Positions 34,747-44,930 of a stretch of DNA of 64,000 bases are shown here, piece by piece. Position 1 is the first letter of the stretch, and each line of letters starts with the position of its first letter. The stretch comes from Avena insularis (lineage: Eukaryota; Streptophyta; Magnoliopsida; Poales; Poaceae), in contig JAJUPC010000035.1 in assembly GCA_023614405.1 (NCBI GenBank), positions 1,240,001 to 1,304,000 of the forward strand, given 5' to 3'. The translations under genes were made by a program, and so were the position numbers. A model generated the notes under the pieces. It did not search any database. It was not told the origin of the DNA and saw only the letters and a list, made by a program, of their open reading frames with translations.

Positions 34747-34752
34747 TATAAA
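34747..34752 (+). promoter_or_regulatory. Second TATA box, downstream of the LTR, ahead of the ORF of element I
   Basis: TATAAA lies in GCGGTTATAAAGAGGGGCACGG, 350 bp upstream of the ORF start. It lies outside the proposed LTR, so it is either an internal promoter or a sign that the LTR boundary is further right. Confidence 0.5.
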
Positions 34753-36024
34753 GAGGGGCACGGGGCTAGAGGATTTACTTTCCTCCTTCGCTCCCCATTG
34801 CGCTTCTTCATCCTCTCGCCTCGTGACTCTTTGTGCTCCTGCAGGCTGCGCGCGTTGGAATCTCCGCGGTGAGGCCCCAATTCCTTCCGCCGACCTGCGC
34901 CCCGCGCTTACTCGCACCGTCACGGTGAGTTTCTCTGGTCTCATTGCCTAGATTTCCTTCTAGGCAGCGTCTGCCGCTCTCGATTTCGGGCGGTTCCTTT
35001 TCCGCTCATTGCCGTTTCGCCTAGGACCACGACAGGGCCTTGCAGTTCTAGGCTTTGCTCCACCGCTAGCTCCTCCTCGGTAGATTCCTCCGGCGACCCT
35101 ATGTCAAGCTCCGTTAGCGGCGTGCTCATAGAGGATGACGACGCCGCGTCTGGTCCCGAGCGGGGCTCCTGGCAAGGTTCCACCGTCACCCCCGAGAGAT
35201 TGAGTGGCTAATCAGAACTCTCCGGATTCCTGCCGAGGTAGCCTGTCGCTTACCCGGCAACGAATCTTCTCCCGTTCTAAATGAAGGCGAGTACGTCGTC
35301 TCTATGTCCCATTTCGCTCGCGGGTTTGGTCTTCCTCTTAGCGATTTTGCTAGGGAATTCCTCGATTACTTCGGCCTGCAGCCGCATCATCTTCCGGCTA
35401 ACGCCATTGCTTCTCTGTTCGCTTTTATCTCGGCCTCGGAAGGATACTTCGGCCTCTGGCCGTCTATGCATGTATGGTCAAAGTTCTTCCAGATCCGATC
35501 CAATGTCGTTCCAGACAAATCCCTTCAACCTTTCGAAAGCAATTACCCGTAGTCGAACGCGTCCATCACACCTCGGAGGAAATCCGGTTTCCTGTCGCCG
35601 CCTTGAGTCATGCAAGAAATGGCATAGATCGTTTTTCTATGTCAAGAATTCTGGGAAGGAAGACAAGATTCGGCTCCCTGCCTTCTCCATCGGCCCCCCT
35701 TTCAAGAAGAACTGGACTTATAATCCCAAGAAGAGCCATGCCATGGCCGAGGCCTTTGAGATTCGGCTGAAGGAACTAATCCGTGCTGGGTTACGTGGCG
35801 AGGATCTGATGACTACCTTCGTCAGCAGCCAGATCTGCCCTTTTTAGCAACGCACGCATAAGCTCTGCTATATGAGCAAACCCCTTGATCCCAATCGAGT
35901 CTCAACGGTTGAGCTCGATAACTATCTTATTTTCAAGCGTGTCCGAGCTATCTTTAAGACGGAGATGCCGGAGGATTGGACCTGGGGACTGAAGCCGTTC
36001 ACCCGCGAGCATCCTCCTCCCGAG

Positions 36025-36104
36025 GTAGGTTCACGCAGTTTTGTTTTGCCTTTTAATCGCGTCTGTGATTTCTCTTGCTAATTTCTCTGTCTCCTTTCCT
36101 ACAG
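36025..36104 (+). other. Intron in the ORF of element I
   Basis: CCCGAG|GTAGGT at the donor and a pyrimidine-rich TTTCCTACAG at the acceptor give an 80-bp intron that joins PPPE to RFEEQK in phase. A further candidate intron is about 36506-36578 (GTGAGT...TTTGTAG). Confidence 0.7.
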
Positions 36105-37318
36105 AGGTTTGAGGAGCAGAAGATCAAGGATGCCGTGGTTTTGTCCCTCCCGTGGACCACAGATCGGAACACCCCGGATAGCGGGGATCCTGACTCGGAG
36201 GAGTTCGTTCCCAAGTAGGACCTTGCTCTGGCTCGTGCCCGTGGCAAGACCCCAGCCCACGAGGAGGAAGGTGATTCGGACGAGGTCCAAGTTCTTGAGG
36301 TAGTCGCCGCAATGCCAATTTCTTATGCATTTCCGGCCTCTACTTTCTCAGCTAATCAGGCCGGTCAGGTTCACGACGCCGAGCCTCTCGCCTCCCGACC
36401 TCATGCTACCTCGAGGCGTGCGCTCCATTTGGTGCTTGAAGCCGCCCCAAACGAACGAAGAAGTCATTGACACCCTCTAGCGTAAAACTATGCAGGGGTT
36501 CAAGGGTGAGTTACTTTTCATTTGTATTTCTTGTTTCTCTCTCTCTGTCTTCTGACCTGACCCTCTGTGCCTTTGTAGAGCTCCTCTTTCTGTTAAGCCT
36601 AGTGGTCCTAGCATGACGAGTCATACGACTCGGCCGCCTTCTCCTCCGCCTCCTGAAGATACTAGAGTTCCTAGTCACGCTCATGAGCATTCTCCTCCCG
36701 CTCGAATCAGACGTCATCTCGCCAGATCGCCTAAGGTCTCCTATTGATGCCAACAACCTGCCGTGATATTTCTCACCGAGCCTGCTGCCTCCTCAAGTGA
36801 ACCCAGGAGTTTCCCGAGATTCCTTGACCCCACAGTCTCTACTGCCTCCAGCTCGAGGATATACTATCTCGGCGCCCTCAGAAACCGTAATCCATCCCGT
36901 TTCCAAGGACACCACCCCTAGCGCCGAGGTAACGGCTCCTGCCGACGCCTCTTCTAAGTCCAGGAAGGTAGTCGTCACCAAACCTCCCTCATCTCAGAAA
37001 GGGCTTGCTAGCTCTTCTCAGCCTACAATTGCTGATGTGCTCCGCAAAGGGGTTTCTTCTGCCAAGACTGTTGTCACCACAGACGCCGATACTCAGCTCG
37101 CTCTTCACAAGAGTCCTGCGGCGGTGGTTACACAATACGTCGAGGCAAATCCTGACTCGTCTTGAGAGTGGGAACAGCCTCGGCTCGTTGGTTGAGTATG
37201 CCAATAATGAAACAGCTGATCAGCTCGAGGGCAATCAAGCGACCATTTCAACTCTTCGACATCGTGATAGCTTGCATCTGGCTGCCAAGATCGTGCTTGA
37301 CAGCGATAAGATGAACGA

Positions 37319-37830
37319 GGTAATTGTTTTTATTGACGTTTGATTAGTCATTCGAATGATATTATATATACTCTAGTCCCCGAAGCTTGAAAACGAATAA
37401 CTTGTTATTCGTTTGGAAGTTTTATTAGGTTTTGCCTGTTTCGATTTTGTCTTAGTGTTCAAATATCCAACCACCTAGATCTGAGTTATGCTTTGATTAA
37501 TTTGGATCTGTCTAGCTTCAATATCCAGCCACCTAGGTCCGGTTGTTTTGCTTGATTCGATCTGACTTCGAATATCTAGCCACCTAGGTCGAGTTAAGCT
37601 TTGCTTGATTTGGATCCGGCTTCAATATCCAGCCACCTAGGTCGAGTTAAGCTTTGCTTGATTGGGATCTGGCTTAACGAATATCCAGCCACCTAGGTCC
37701 GAGTTAAGCTTTGCTTGATTCGGATCAGGCTTAGTCAATATCCAGCCACCTAGGTCCGAGTTAAGCTTTGCCTGATTCGGATCTGGCTTAGCTTCGAGTA
37801 TCTTACTGCTATTTATTTTTTCGCTTAGGT
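37319..37830 (+). other. Putative long intron of element I holding a tandem array
   Basis: The donor is GAACGAG|GTAATTG and the acceptor TTTTTTCGCTTAG|GTTGCG. The downstream segment reads on as coiled-coil coding. Most of the intron is the repeat array at 37461-37800. Confidence 0.55.
37461..37800 (+). repeat. Tandem repeat, about 55 bp x 6, within the putative intron of element I
   Basis: Units begin AATATCCAGCCACCTAGGTC and continue with AGTTAAGCTTTGCTTGATT and GGATCTGGCTT. Starts are near 37462, 37519, 37571, 37625, 37680 and 37737. Later units are more alike than the first, as expected for local amplification. Confidence 0.88.
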
Positions 37831-38499
37831 TGCGCATGATCGGCGGACTGCCGAATTCCAAAGGATGCTTTTCGCACATAAGAAATTGCAGGATAAGTAT
37901 GAGAAGGTCATTACCGTGGTGAAGAAAGCTGGTAAGTTAATAAACTTTTGCATTGTCCCAAGAGTTCTTATTGTTTTGGACGTGAGGTGTTAGCTCATTT
38001 TGCTGGTGAATAGGTAATATCAACAATCTTAATATCCGCCTTGAGAAGAAAGTCAAGGCCCGGAAGGTTAGTTACTCTTTCTTCTTATGATTTCCGTTCA
38101 AACTTATACCAGTTTCTTTTAACCCTTTTGGATTTGGTATAGCCGAAGTTACAAACTTTGCAAGCATCACATCAAGAATGCATACCCATGCACGATATGA
38201 TGCTGCATTTTTAGAACAAACCGCTACTCACTGGTAGCATTATGCAAGATAAAGATGAGATAATTAATTCACTTGTGAGGTGGAGTCCTCAAGCTCTCTC
38301 GGTCGAGTTAGAGAAAGTTGACCAGGAGTTCTCGAGAGAAGAATCGGCTAGCTCGCAATTGCAGAAAAATAAAGAACTCCTCGAGGTTACCAACTCAAGA
38401 CACGGGCTATGAGGAGATCACTCGCTTTGAGAAAACCAAGGGTGATTGGGCTCAAGATCTTGAGGAGAATGCTGAGCTATATTCATCGTGAAGCCTCCG

Positions 38500-39904
38500 A
38501 CCGTGGCGAAAGTTATCTTTTCTCTTTCTTCTTCTGACCGATGTACTTTTTATTTTGTGTAAACCACTTTCTAGAAGCTAAGCCCATGAGCTCTAGAGCG
38601 GTGGTTAATGCTCGTGTCTTGCCGAGGTGTCCCCGCATCTGAGCGAATACTCGATGGAAGACTACTTGGTTGCGTTGGTATGCCGTTGGTCGATGAAGAT
38701 TATGGCGGGGACTTGGTGCAAGCCGACCTACCATGTTCTCTGGCGAATACTTGGAACTCGATATTGATGAGATCAAGATACGGTGGAAAGATTGATGGCA
38801 TCCGAACGATTAAATCTCGAGGAGTCCGCCGGACGAGCTGGTCTGACATGGCTACGCCACATCGTTATGTCATGGTACGAGGATATTCCCTCGATACCTT
38901 GATAAATTTGCGCACTAGTTCTCGTTGGGTTGAGGATCTAATTAAATCGCTCATGACAAGCTCGTGCCTTCGACTTGTTGAGATGCGGACGTGCATAAGC
39001 CCAGATTGAAGGCCGAGTTTCCTTTCTAACGGCGCATGACGTCAAAGTCGAAGATGCCTCTAATGATAACTTTCGCCGACGACTGCGAGGATGAGTGACT
39101 CGGATACTACAGTGATTCCGGCGCAAGCTCGGATGGGGATCGCAACAACGATCATCCTCCAAAGGGATGAGCATTCTCAAGCTCAAGCTAATGTTTCCCA
39201 ACAGCCCGGGCTTCCCCGAAGTCGCTCACGGATTACGTAGGAAGCGACTTTGGCCGAGGTGTATCTACCTCAAGCGCCTAGTGCTGACCAAGTCGCTGCC
39301 TTTAGATTCAAAAAACTTTAAGTTGTTTCTTATCCCCGGTATGCCGGGCGTATGATGTGTGTGAAACAATTGTCCAACTTTCTGTGTAGTATGAACCTCT
39401 TTTGCCTTTTGCCGCTGAGGCACGTATGATGGCGATCGTTATTAGTTTGTTTAAATAGATCTTGTTGGTTTAAATCTTTGCTTTGGTGGCCTTCAATCTC
39501 ATAAGTCTGGATCGTGATTTTCATTTGACCCATCTTAGTTATCGGCGCTTAATTTTGCCTGGCCTTTATAAGTTCGACTCAACCATTGTGTTATTGATCG
39601 CTATCCGAGCCATAAATCCCGAAGCCCATATTTGGGGGAATTGAAATAATATTGTTCAAGGTAACTTTTGACCTATCGTTCGGGGTGCTGAAGTTTAATG
39701 CCCATTTTTGTGATGGGTGACCATCATGGGGCAATTCCCCTAGTCAGTGCTCTAGAAATCGAGCTTTAATGTAACTTGTGATAAGGGATAATATACTATA
39801 GTCCCGAGGTTCCTGCCCGATGGATTGAGATTCAACACATAATTCAGAATAAAAAATAACGCTGATCCGTCCCAATGTCAATGCTTCAAAGTGCTTAACT
39901 CAAA
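38500..39904 (+). other. 3' part of element I with degraded coding sequence
   Basis: Short open stretches at 38608-39009 and 39167-39355 could be the last exons of the element I ORF (acidic, with DEDYGGDLV-like residues), but frames shift often. I recognise no domain. From about 39350 to 39904 it looks like 3' UTR. No RT or integrase motif is seen on either strand. Confidence 0.45.
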
Positions 39905-40287
39905 GTACCGAGGTTTTTAGTACATAATCCATAAATGATAAATAACTTAGGGCAGTCCCCGAGTCACTGCCCGAGGTGCCAAGGTTTAATACATAACCCA
40001 AAATGAAAAATAACATAGGGGGTCCCAGTCACTGCTCAAGGTGCCGAGGTTTGATACATAACCCGAAATAAGAAATAACATAGGGCAGTCCCTGAGTCAC
40101 TGCTCAAGGTGCCGAGGTTTGGTACATAACCCCAAATAAGAAAGAATATAGGGCAGTCCAGTCATCTCCAGTGCCAAGGTTTAATACATAACCCAAAATG
40201 ATAAATAACTTAGGGCAGTCCCCGGGTCACTGCTCAAGGTGCCGAGGTTTGATACATAACCCGAAATAAGAAATAACATAGGGCAGT
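39905..40287 (+). repeat. Tandem repeat, about 70 bp x 6, in element I
   Basis: Units carry GAGGTTTGATACATAACCC, AATAAGAAATAACATAGGGC and CCCCGAGTCACTGCTCAAGG. Starts are near 39906, 39978, 40046, 40118, 40174 and 40242. The array ends abruptly at GCAGT where copia element K begins, so its true length is unknown. A diverged earlier unit is visible from about 39830. Confidence 0.88.
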
Positions 40288-41487
40288 TGAAAGAACATTT
40301 CTTAATCCCTAGTGTTTTGTGTATTAGATAACAATACCAAGGATCATTTAATGTGTGTTGAAGTGTTGCAACTCTATTTGAGAACAAAGGGAAAAGAACT
40401 ACTTGCCTTTGGCGGATCGCCTCCCTTTGCCTGCCAAGCGCAAGCCCTAGAAGGGGGGGCGGAGTTTTGGCCGGATTTTCCGGCCCCACCGGATAATCCG
40501 CCCCTCAGGGGGGTGGATAATCCGCCTACACTCATCGCCATGGCGCAAGCCCGAGGCGGAGTTTCTCTTGGACTTTCAGCGTGGCGGATAATCCGCCCGT
40601 GAGGGGCAGATTATCCGCCCCAATATTTCCACTAAGGTCCTCAAGCGCAAGCCCCAGAGAGGGGGCGGACTTTCCCCCGACGAAACCGCCCTTGGGGCGG
40701 AGATTTCCCAGGGGGCAGATACTCCGCCCCAAGTGGGGGGCGGATAATCCGCCCCAAAGTTGTGCGTGACGGCAGATCTGGAGGGGTATTGGCCAGCCTT
40801 CCCTCATGCCGGACCTCTTGATTCATCACGAAAAAGACCAGATCAGATCTGAAAGCTTCATCCAAGAGTGCTCCACCTAGATCCACCCAAAGGCCCCATC
40901 CCTTTGGGAATCGAAGGAGGAGAACTCGATCTTCATCATCAGCAATCAAGCGCTTCATCTCCTCTCCATTCATTTGGAGAACCTCTGATCTAGTATTTCT
41001 TGCAAATATCTAGATCCTCGTTTTTGTTTATATTGATAAACCTTGTTCTTGTGGCAGCGTGTTGTCATCTCGGGAGCCCCCAATTCAGTTGTGGGTGCGT
41101 GCCCCGATAGTGTTGTAAAAGGCACCGGTTCCCGCCTCGAAGGGATCCAATAGTGGAGAAGGTGGATCAGGCCTCTTGTGGCGAGATCCATCAAGAATAG
41201 GGTGAGGAGCCTATTGTGGCGTGGTGGTCTTAGAACGCCCACCCTCCAACGCAGATGTACTTCCTTAACAAGGAAGGAACTGCGGTAAACAAATCCATGT
41301 GTCTCCGCGTGCTCCACTACGGTTTCCTCGCTCCTCTCTTTACGTGTTTAGTAGTTAGGTTACATATAGGGAAATTCTCGTAGTTTCACATCTAGAGAAT
41401 TTACTTTGTGTCAAGCTAAAATTGAAAAAGTATTAAAATTGGTTAGCACCTATTCACCCCCTCTAGGTTCCCATACGATCCATTTCA
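40288..41487 (+). repeat. 5' LTR of K (1200 bp)
   Basis: It starts TGAAAGAACATTTC and ends CTATTCACCCCCTCTAGG...CCATTTCA, the same termini as the copia solo LTR at 18655-21215. It contains an array of GGCGGATAATCCGCC palindromes (about 40433-40760) and a transcript-leader-like region downstream. ORFs across the array are artefacts. Confidence 0.9.
40433..40760 (+). repeat. Array of GGCGGATAATCCGCC-type palindromes in LTR K
   Basis: The near-palindromes GGATAATCCGCC, GGCGGATAATCCGCCC and CAGATTATCCGCC, with GGCGGA(C/G)TTT variants, recur about ten times over 330 bp. The array has the same design as GGAACTTCCGG in the other copia LTR, with a different core. Confidence 0.82.
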
Positions 41488-41489
41488 AT

Positions 41490-41502
41490 TGGTATGAGTC
41501 TC
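41490..41502 (+). promoter_or_regulatory. Primer binding site of K, diverged
   Basis: TGGTATGAGTCTC follows the LTR end after two bases. It differs from TGGTATCAGAGCC of initiator Met tRNA type by substitutions and a likely indel. Confidence 0.7.
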
Positions 41503-41539
41503 GGCTCTTATTTCGGGCTTAACCGCCTAAGAAGTATGG

Positions 41540-43690
41540 GTTCCAAGGTAGATGGGAGTGAGCTGGGAGGTAGTCACCATGAATGATCTCAAGGCGTTGG
41601 AAACAACCTTGGTGAGTTCAATGGAGCTAAGATGGAAGAGATCGTCAATTGATAATGCGTCTCTCCACATCCTCAGCATCACCTCCATCTAACTCGGAGG
41701 ATACCACTCTGCAATCCAAGGAAACAGGTAAAACTGTTTCCAAATATAACGAAGTGGTTGGTGATGATACTAGCAAGAGCTCCTCCTCGAAAAAGGATAG
41801 CGGTAAGGATGGATAGAATGAGGTTTCTCATGTGTATTCCCGAGATCCGCCTATCCCTCACCCATATACATAATAGGGGTGATCCAAACTTTCAGCATCT
41901 ACTTTCTCTCAATGGCAATTTGATGAAATCTCATGTGCAGTTCCTCCATAGAGTTGTGGAAGGTCATCGAAAATGGTCTTCATGTTAGAAACCAACAATC
42001 TCGGAAGAAGAGAAGTGGTCGATAGCCAACTCAACGCAGTTCTACACATGATCTGACTTGGTGTGGGTGAAGACATGCCACACATTGACATCTGCTTTAT
42101 GACCAAAGAAGCTTGGGATGCCGTCACCGAGCTCTTCATCGGAGTAAGTATGAGAAGGAATAGATATGATGCCTTGATCAATGAAGATGAAGGATTTTAT
42201 ATGTCGGATGGAGAAGACCACGAGGACATGTATAGGAGGCTCAAGGCAATAGCCACAACCTTGAAACCACGGTGCGACTCATGTTGATGATGCTTGGATC
42301 AAAGCGCAAGTATGTCGGTTCTTATGCCATTTGAGCCCACAGATTTGAAAAGTCTCCAAGGAAGGCATAACTATCACCTCATGTCATCCAATGAGGTAAT
42401 GCAAGAAATGGCGCTTTCAAAGTGGCACTAAGAATCAGAAGATGCTCGTGCCGAACTATGGGGATCAAAAGGAATTGACATGGCCTTGAAGACTAGTGTG
42501 ATTGATCATGATGAATATTCGGTGAAGAAGGTCCGCATCGTCGAGGATATAAAAAGGATCCACGGACAATACTTGGCTCTTTATGCAAGAAACTTTTGGA
42601 AAGATCCAACAAGGCTAAAGCTGAACTAGATCGCAAGAGTGGAGCCTATGGAAGAAAAGAAAATGGTCCCAAGCGAGAACATGCTTTAATTGTGGTGACG
42701 TACTTATTAGCTGAGTGTCCATATCAAAGTAGAGAGGATAATGGAGGAAGACTCATTTTCAAGGACAAATCAAAAGCTCCACGTAAGCAGTTTGTGAAGA
42801 AGAATGCTCCTTTCAAGAAGCAACCAAAGATTGTTCTAGTGGCTCGAAGAATATTCAGCCGGGGAGTGAAGATGAGGGCGAGGGACGATAGATCTCAAGA
42901 GGTGGCTGCTATAGCCACCACTTCTACATCAACATCTCTCTTGACTCTCGAGCGAAAACAACATCAACAAGAATGCTACTTGCCTCATGGCACGGCTCAA
43001 GGTAACTTCTTCTCTTCTTTTCCCAAGACTATGATAGACATGGATGATCCTACTAGTCTTAAGGTTAAAGAAGAGATTATTGCTGGATTATTTCTACACT
43101 AACTTGCAAGGTGAGCACAAAAGTTTGTTTTGAGCTCTCATGGATCAGCTGGCCCAAAGCGAAGCACTCCTCGAAGAAAAGGGCAGAATTGAAAGGGAGG
43201 ATGCAATGGAAATTGCATCCCTAAAAATGCTCTTGAAGAAGAAGAAGCTCGGGTCTCTCTTGAAGAGAGCTCAAGTCTATGGAAGAGTCACATGAAGAAT
43301 TGTGACTAAACTTGTTAAGGAACATGACAATGCTTTTGTCACCAAAGCAAAGAGTTAAATAAGGAAAGGATTGACTTTGGGGCTGCTCATGGTAGACTCT
43401 CAGGAATTGGAGAAACTTGTGATGCTCACAAGGCGTTGAAGCAGTTCTCTATTCTCGATGAGTCACATGATCGACTTCAAAGTCGTGGCCAAATATGATA
43501 CTCTAACTCGTCCAACTCAACATATAGTAACAAGAAAAATGCTAGTGTGGAAAAAAGTGATCAAGACATCTACAAAGGACAGGTGTTGATGAAGTCCTTC
43601 TTCCAGCAAGCAAAGGTCAAATCATGGCTGAAGAGGGACTTGGGTATGTCACCAAGTCCAAGAAGAGAAAACCAAGAAGAACAAGATTGA
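41540..43690 (+). pseudogene. Gag region of copia element K
   Basis: The region starts near MGSKVDGSE (about 41538). Later pieces match the copia gag (UBN2-type) core: LMKSHVQF, TKEAWDAVTELFIG, and YDALINEDEGF with EDMYRRLKAIATTL (42060-42280). The zinc knuckle near 42680-42720 (HALIVVTYLLAECPYQ) is CFNCGD-like but out of frame. RLIFKDKSKAPRKQFVKKN follows, then a long coiled-coil extension (43090-43690) with many stops. This long gag with a charged coiled-coil tail is known from grass copia families. Confidence 0.8.
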
Positions 43691-43694
43691 GAAT

Positions 43695-44928
43695 GTGCAA
43701 TTAAAGACAAGCACTACTGAGAAGATTGTCACAAAAGACAAGACTAATAATAATATTGGTTTTGCGAAGTCTCACAATCCGAATTATAGACTCTTTTGTG
43801 ATGATTCTATGGCGATGTTTATGCTTATTATGTTGGTCCTTTTTGATGAATATATTGCTTGGTCTATTTGGGTCCCAAAGACTCTTATTACTAACATAGT
43901 AGAAGGACCCATTGAAAATGGGTACCTAAAACCAGAAGTAATTCTCTCTTGCGGATTTATGCTTAAGTGGGTCAAAATGGGTCTTTGGATAGTACGTGCG
44001 CACTAAGTCATATGATTGGGAAGCAAGGAGATCATCAGGAGATCGCGTCCAAATCATGATAATATCTACGGTCTCCTATGGTGATAAGTCTAAATCTCAA
44101 GGTATTGGGTCTTGTGCAAGGTTGTGATTTGCCCACGATATCTCTCTGCGTGGGCGTCATGCTTGTTGAGACCGCTTGGTTACAGCAACCTTCTTTACAT
44201 TGGTGCCTTGGCAAGAAGTGGGTTTTACTGTTTTATACGATGATGATTTGGTGGTACTCTTGTGAGAATGAATTAGGTCACTAAAGAGTCAGCACCGTTG
44301 GATAAATCGAAAATGACCTTTGCAGCGTATGTGTGATGAACTTCTCGGAAGGAAAACCACTTGAGTCCGATGTGTCTAATCGGAAAGGCCGGCGTGGGCT
44401 GGCTATCAAGCATCAGCCAGTTTAGCCTATGTTAACATGAGAACTTTGCCAAAGTCTCGGAAAGGTATGTAGCCATCCTTGGACTAAAGACAATGTCTCC
44501 TTTGCCAAAAGATGCGTATTTGCCCGGGCTTGTGTTGAAGGAAAAATCATGACTCTCCCACAAGAGGAAGACATATTGTGTATGCGTCAAGCAAATCGGG
44601 ATCTTGGAATTACTTCATGGTTATTTGGTCCTCCTTCTCATGCCAAGTCTTGGTGGGAAGAAATATTGCTTGGTCATTATGATGACTACTCAAGATATAC
44701 ATGGGTATATTTTTTCGAAGCTGAAAAAGTGAGACTCAACAAAGCTGTCATCGCCAAACTTTTGCCAATGAAGTTCAACATCAACACAATGTTCCTATCG
44801 GCAATTAGAAGTGACAACAGCTTTCGAATTCCTGAGAACTACACTTTAAACATGAGTTTCTTAGCGAAGGATTAGACACCAATATTCAAAACTGCAAGTG
44901 CACCCTCAACAAAATGGTAGTAGCCGAG
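43695..44928 (+). pseudogene. Protease and N-terminal integrase of copia element K, truncated
   Basis: A 103-codon frame (43695-44006) has AWSIWVPKTLI and ends before a degraded protease active site; KMGLWIVRAH stands where WVLDSG is expected. The pre-integrase region (about 44400-44540) and the integrase core follow. The core is read as FGPPSHA, DDYSRYTWVYFFE (44676-44720) and IRSDN (44801-44820), the second Asp. The first Asp is not visible. Sequence like QNGVAE leads up to the catalytic Glu, at which point F2 cuts the gene. Confidence 0.8.
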
Positions 44929-44930
44929 AG

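Larger units (their letters stand above)
35102..38500 (+). pseudogene. Spliced ORF of element I with 'putative gypsy type transposon' (Transposase_28-like) domain
   Basis: Exon 1 (35102-36024) begins MSSSVSGVLIEDDDAASG and, across several frameshifts, carries the domain: FARGFGLPLSDFAREFLDYF, GLQPHHLPANAIASLFAF, EGYFGLWPSMHVWSKFF, KKWHRSFFYVKN and DPNRVSTVELDN. A phase-0 intron (GTAGGT at 36025, ACAG to 36104) leads into exon 2 (RFEEQKIKDAVVLSLPW), then a TAG at about 36216. Later putative exons (about 37830-37931, 38013-38068 and 38143 on) have coiled-coil residues such as QRMLFAHKKLQDKYEKV. The domain is common in grass Tat-like elements. Its biochemical role is not established, and despite the domain name no transposase motif is seen. 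It is broken. Confidence 0.75.
33585..40287 (+). mobile_element. Element I: LTR element with a spliced 'putative gypsy type transposon' ORF
   Basis: It starts TGTCGTGG inside the E LTR. A probable 5' LTR, a candidate PBS (TGGCGCC type), an intron-containing ORF with a recognisable grass domain, and two tandem-repeat arrays follow. Repeated CTCGGCCGA-like words and the ORF type match what is annotated in grass genomes as Tat-like gypsy elements, by family resemblance only. No RT, RNase H or integrase is visible before the element is cut by K at 40288, so it may be non-autonomous, or pol may lie outside the window. Confidence 0.75.
40288..44928 (+). mobile_element. Element K: 5' part of a Ty1/copia element
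   Basis: LTR 40288-41487, a mutated PBS, gag with a zinc-knuckle remnant, a protease region and the first half of integrase follow in copia order (integrase before RT). The coding sequence stops within integrase at about 44928, where F2 starts. RT and RNase H of K should lie beyond F2, outside the window. It is inserted in the tandem repeats of element I; GCAGT (40283-40287) is the candidate target duplication. Confidence 0.88.

Noticed and set aside
39905..40287. Tandem units as a CRISPR-like array or centromeric satellite
   Set aside because: There is no spacer-repeat alternation, the units are contiguous and few, and they lie within an LTR element of a plant genome.
40160..40970. Overlapping open frames with Gly/Pro-rich products on both strands
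   Set aside because: They are translations of the palindrome array in LTR K and of the tandem repeats just before it.
41488..44928. K as an unusual large gene with coiled coils
   Set aside because: The LTR, PBS, UBN2-like gag core and DDYSRYTWVYFF integrase motif identify it as a copia retrotransposon.
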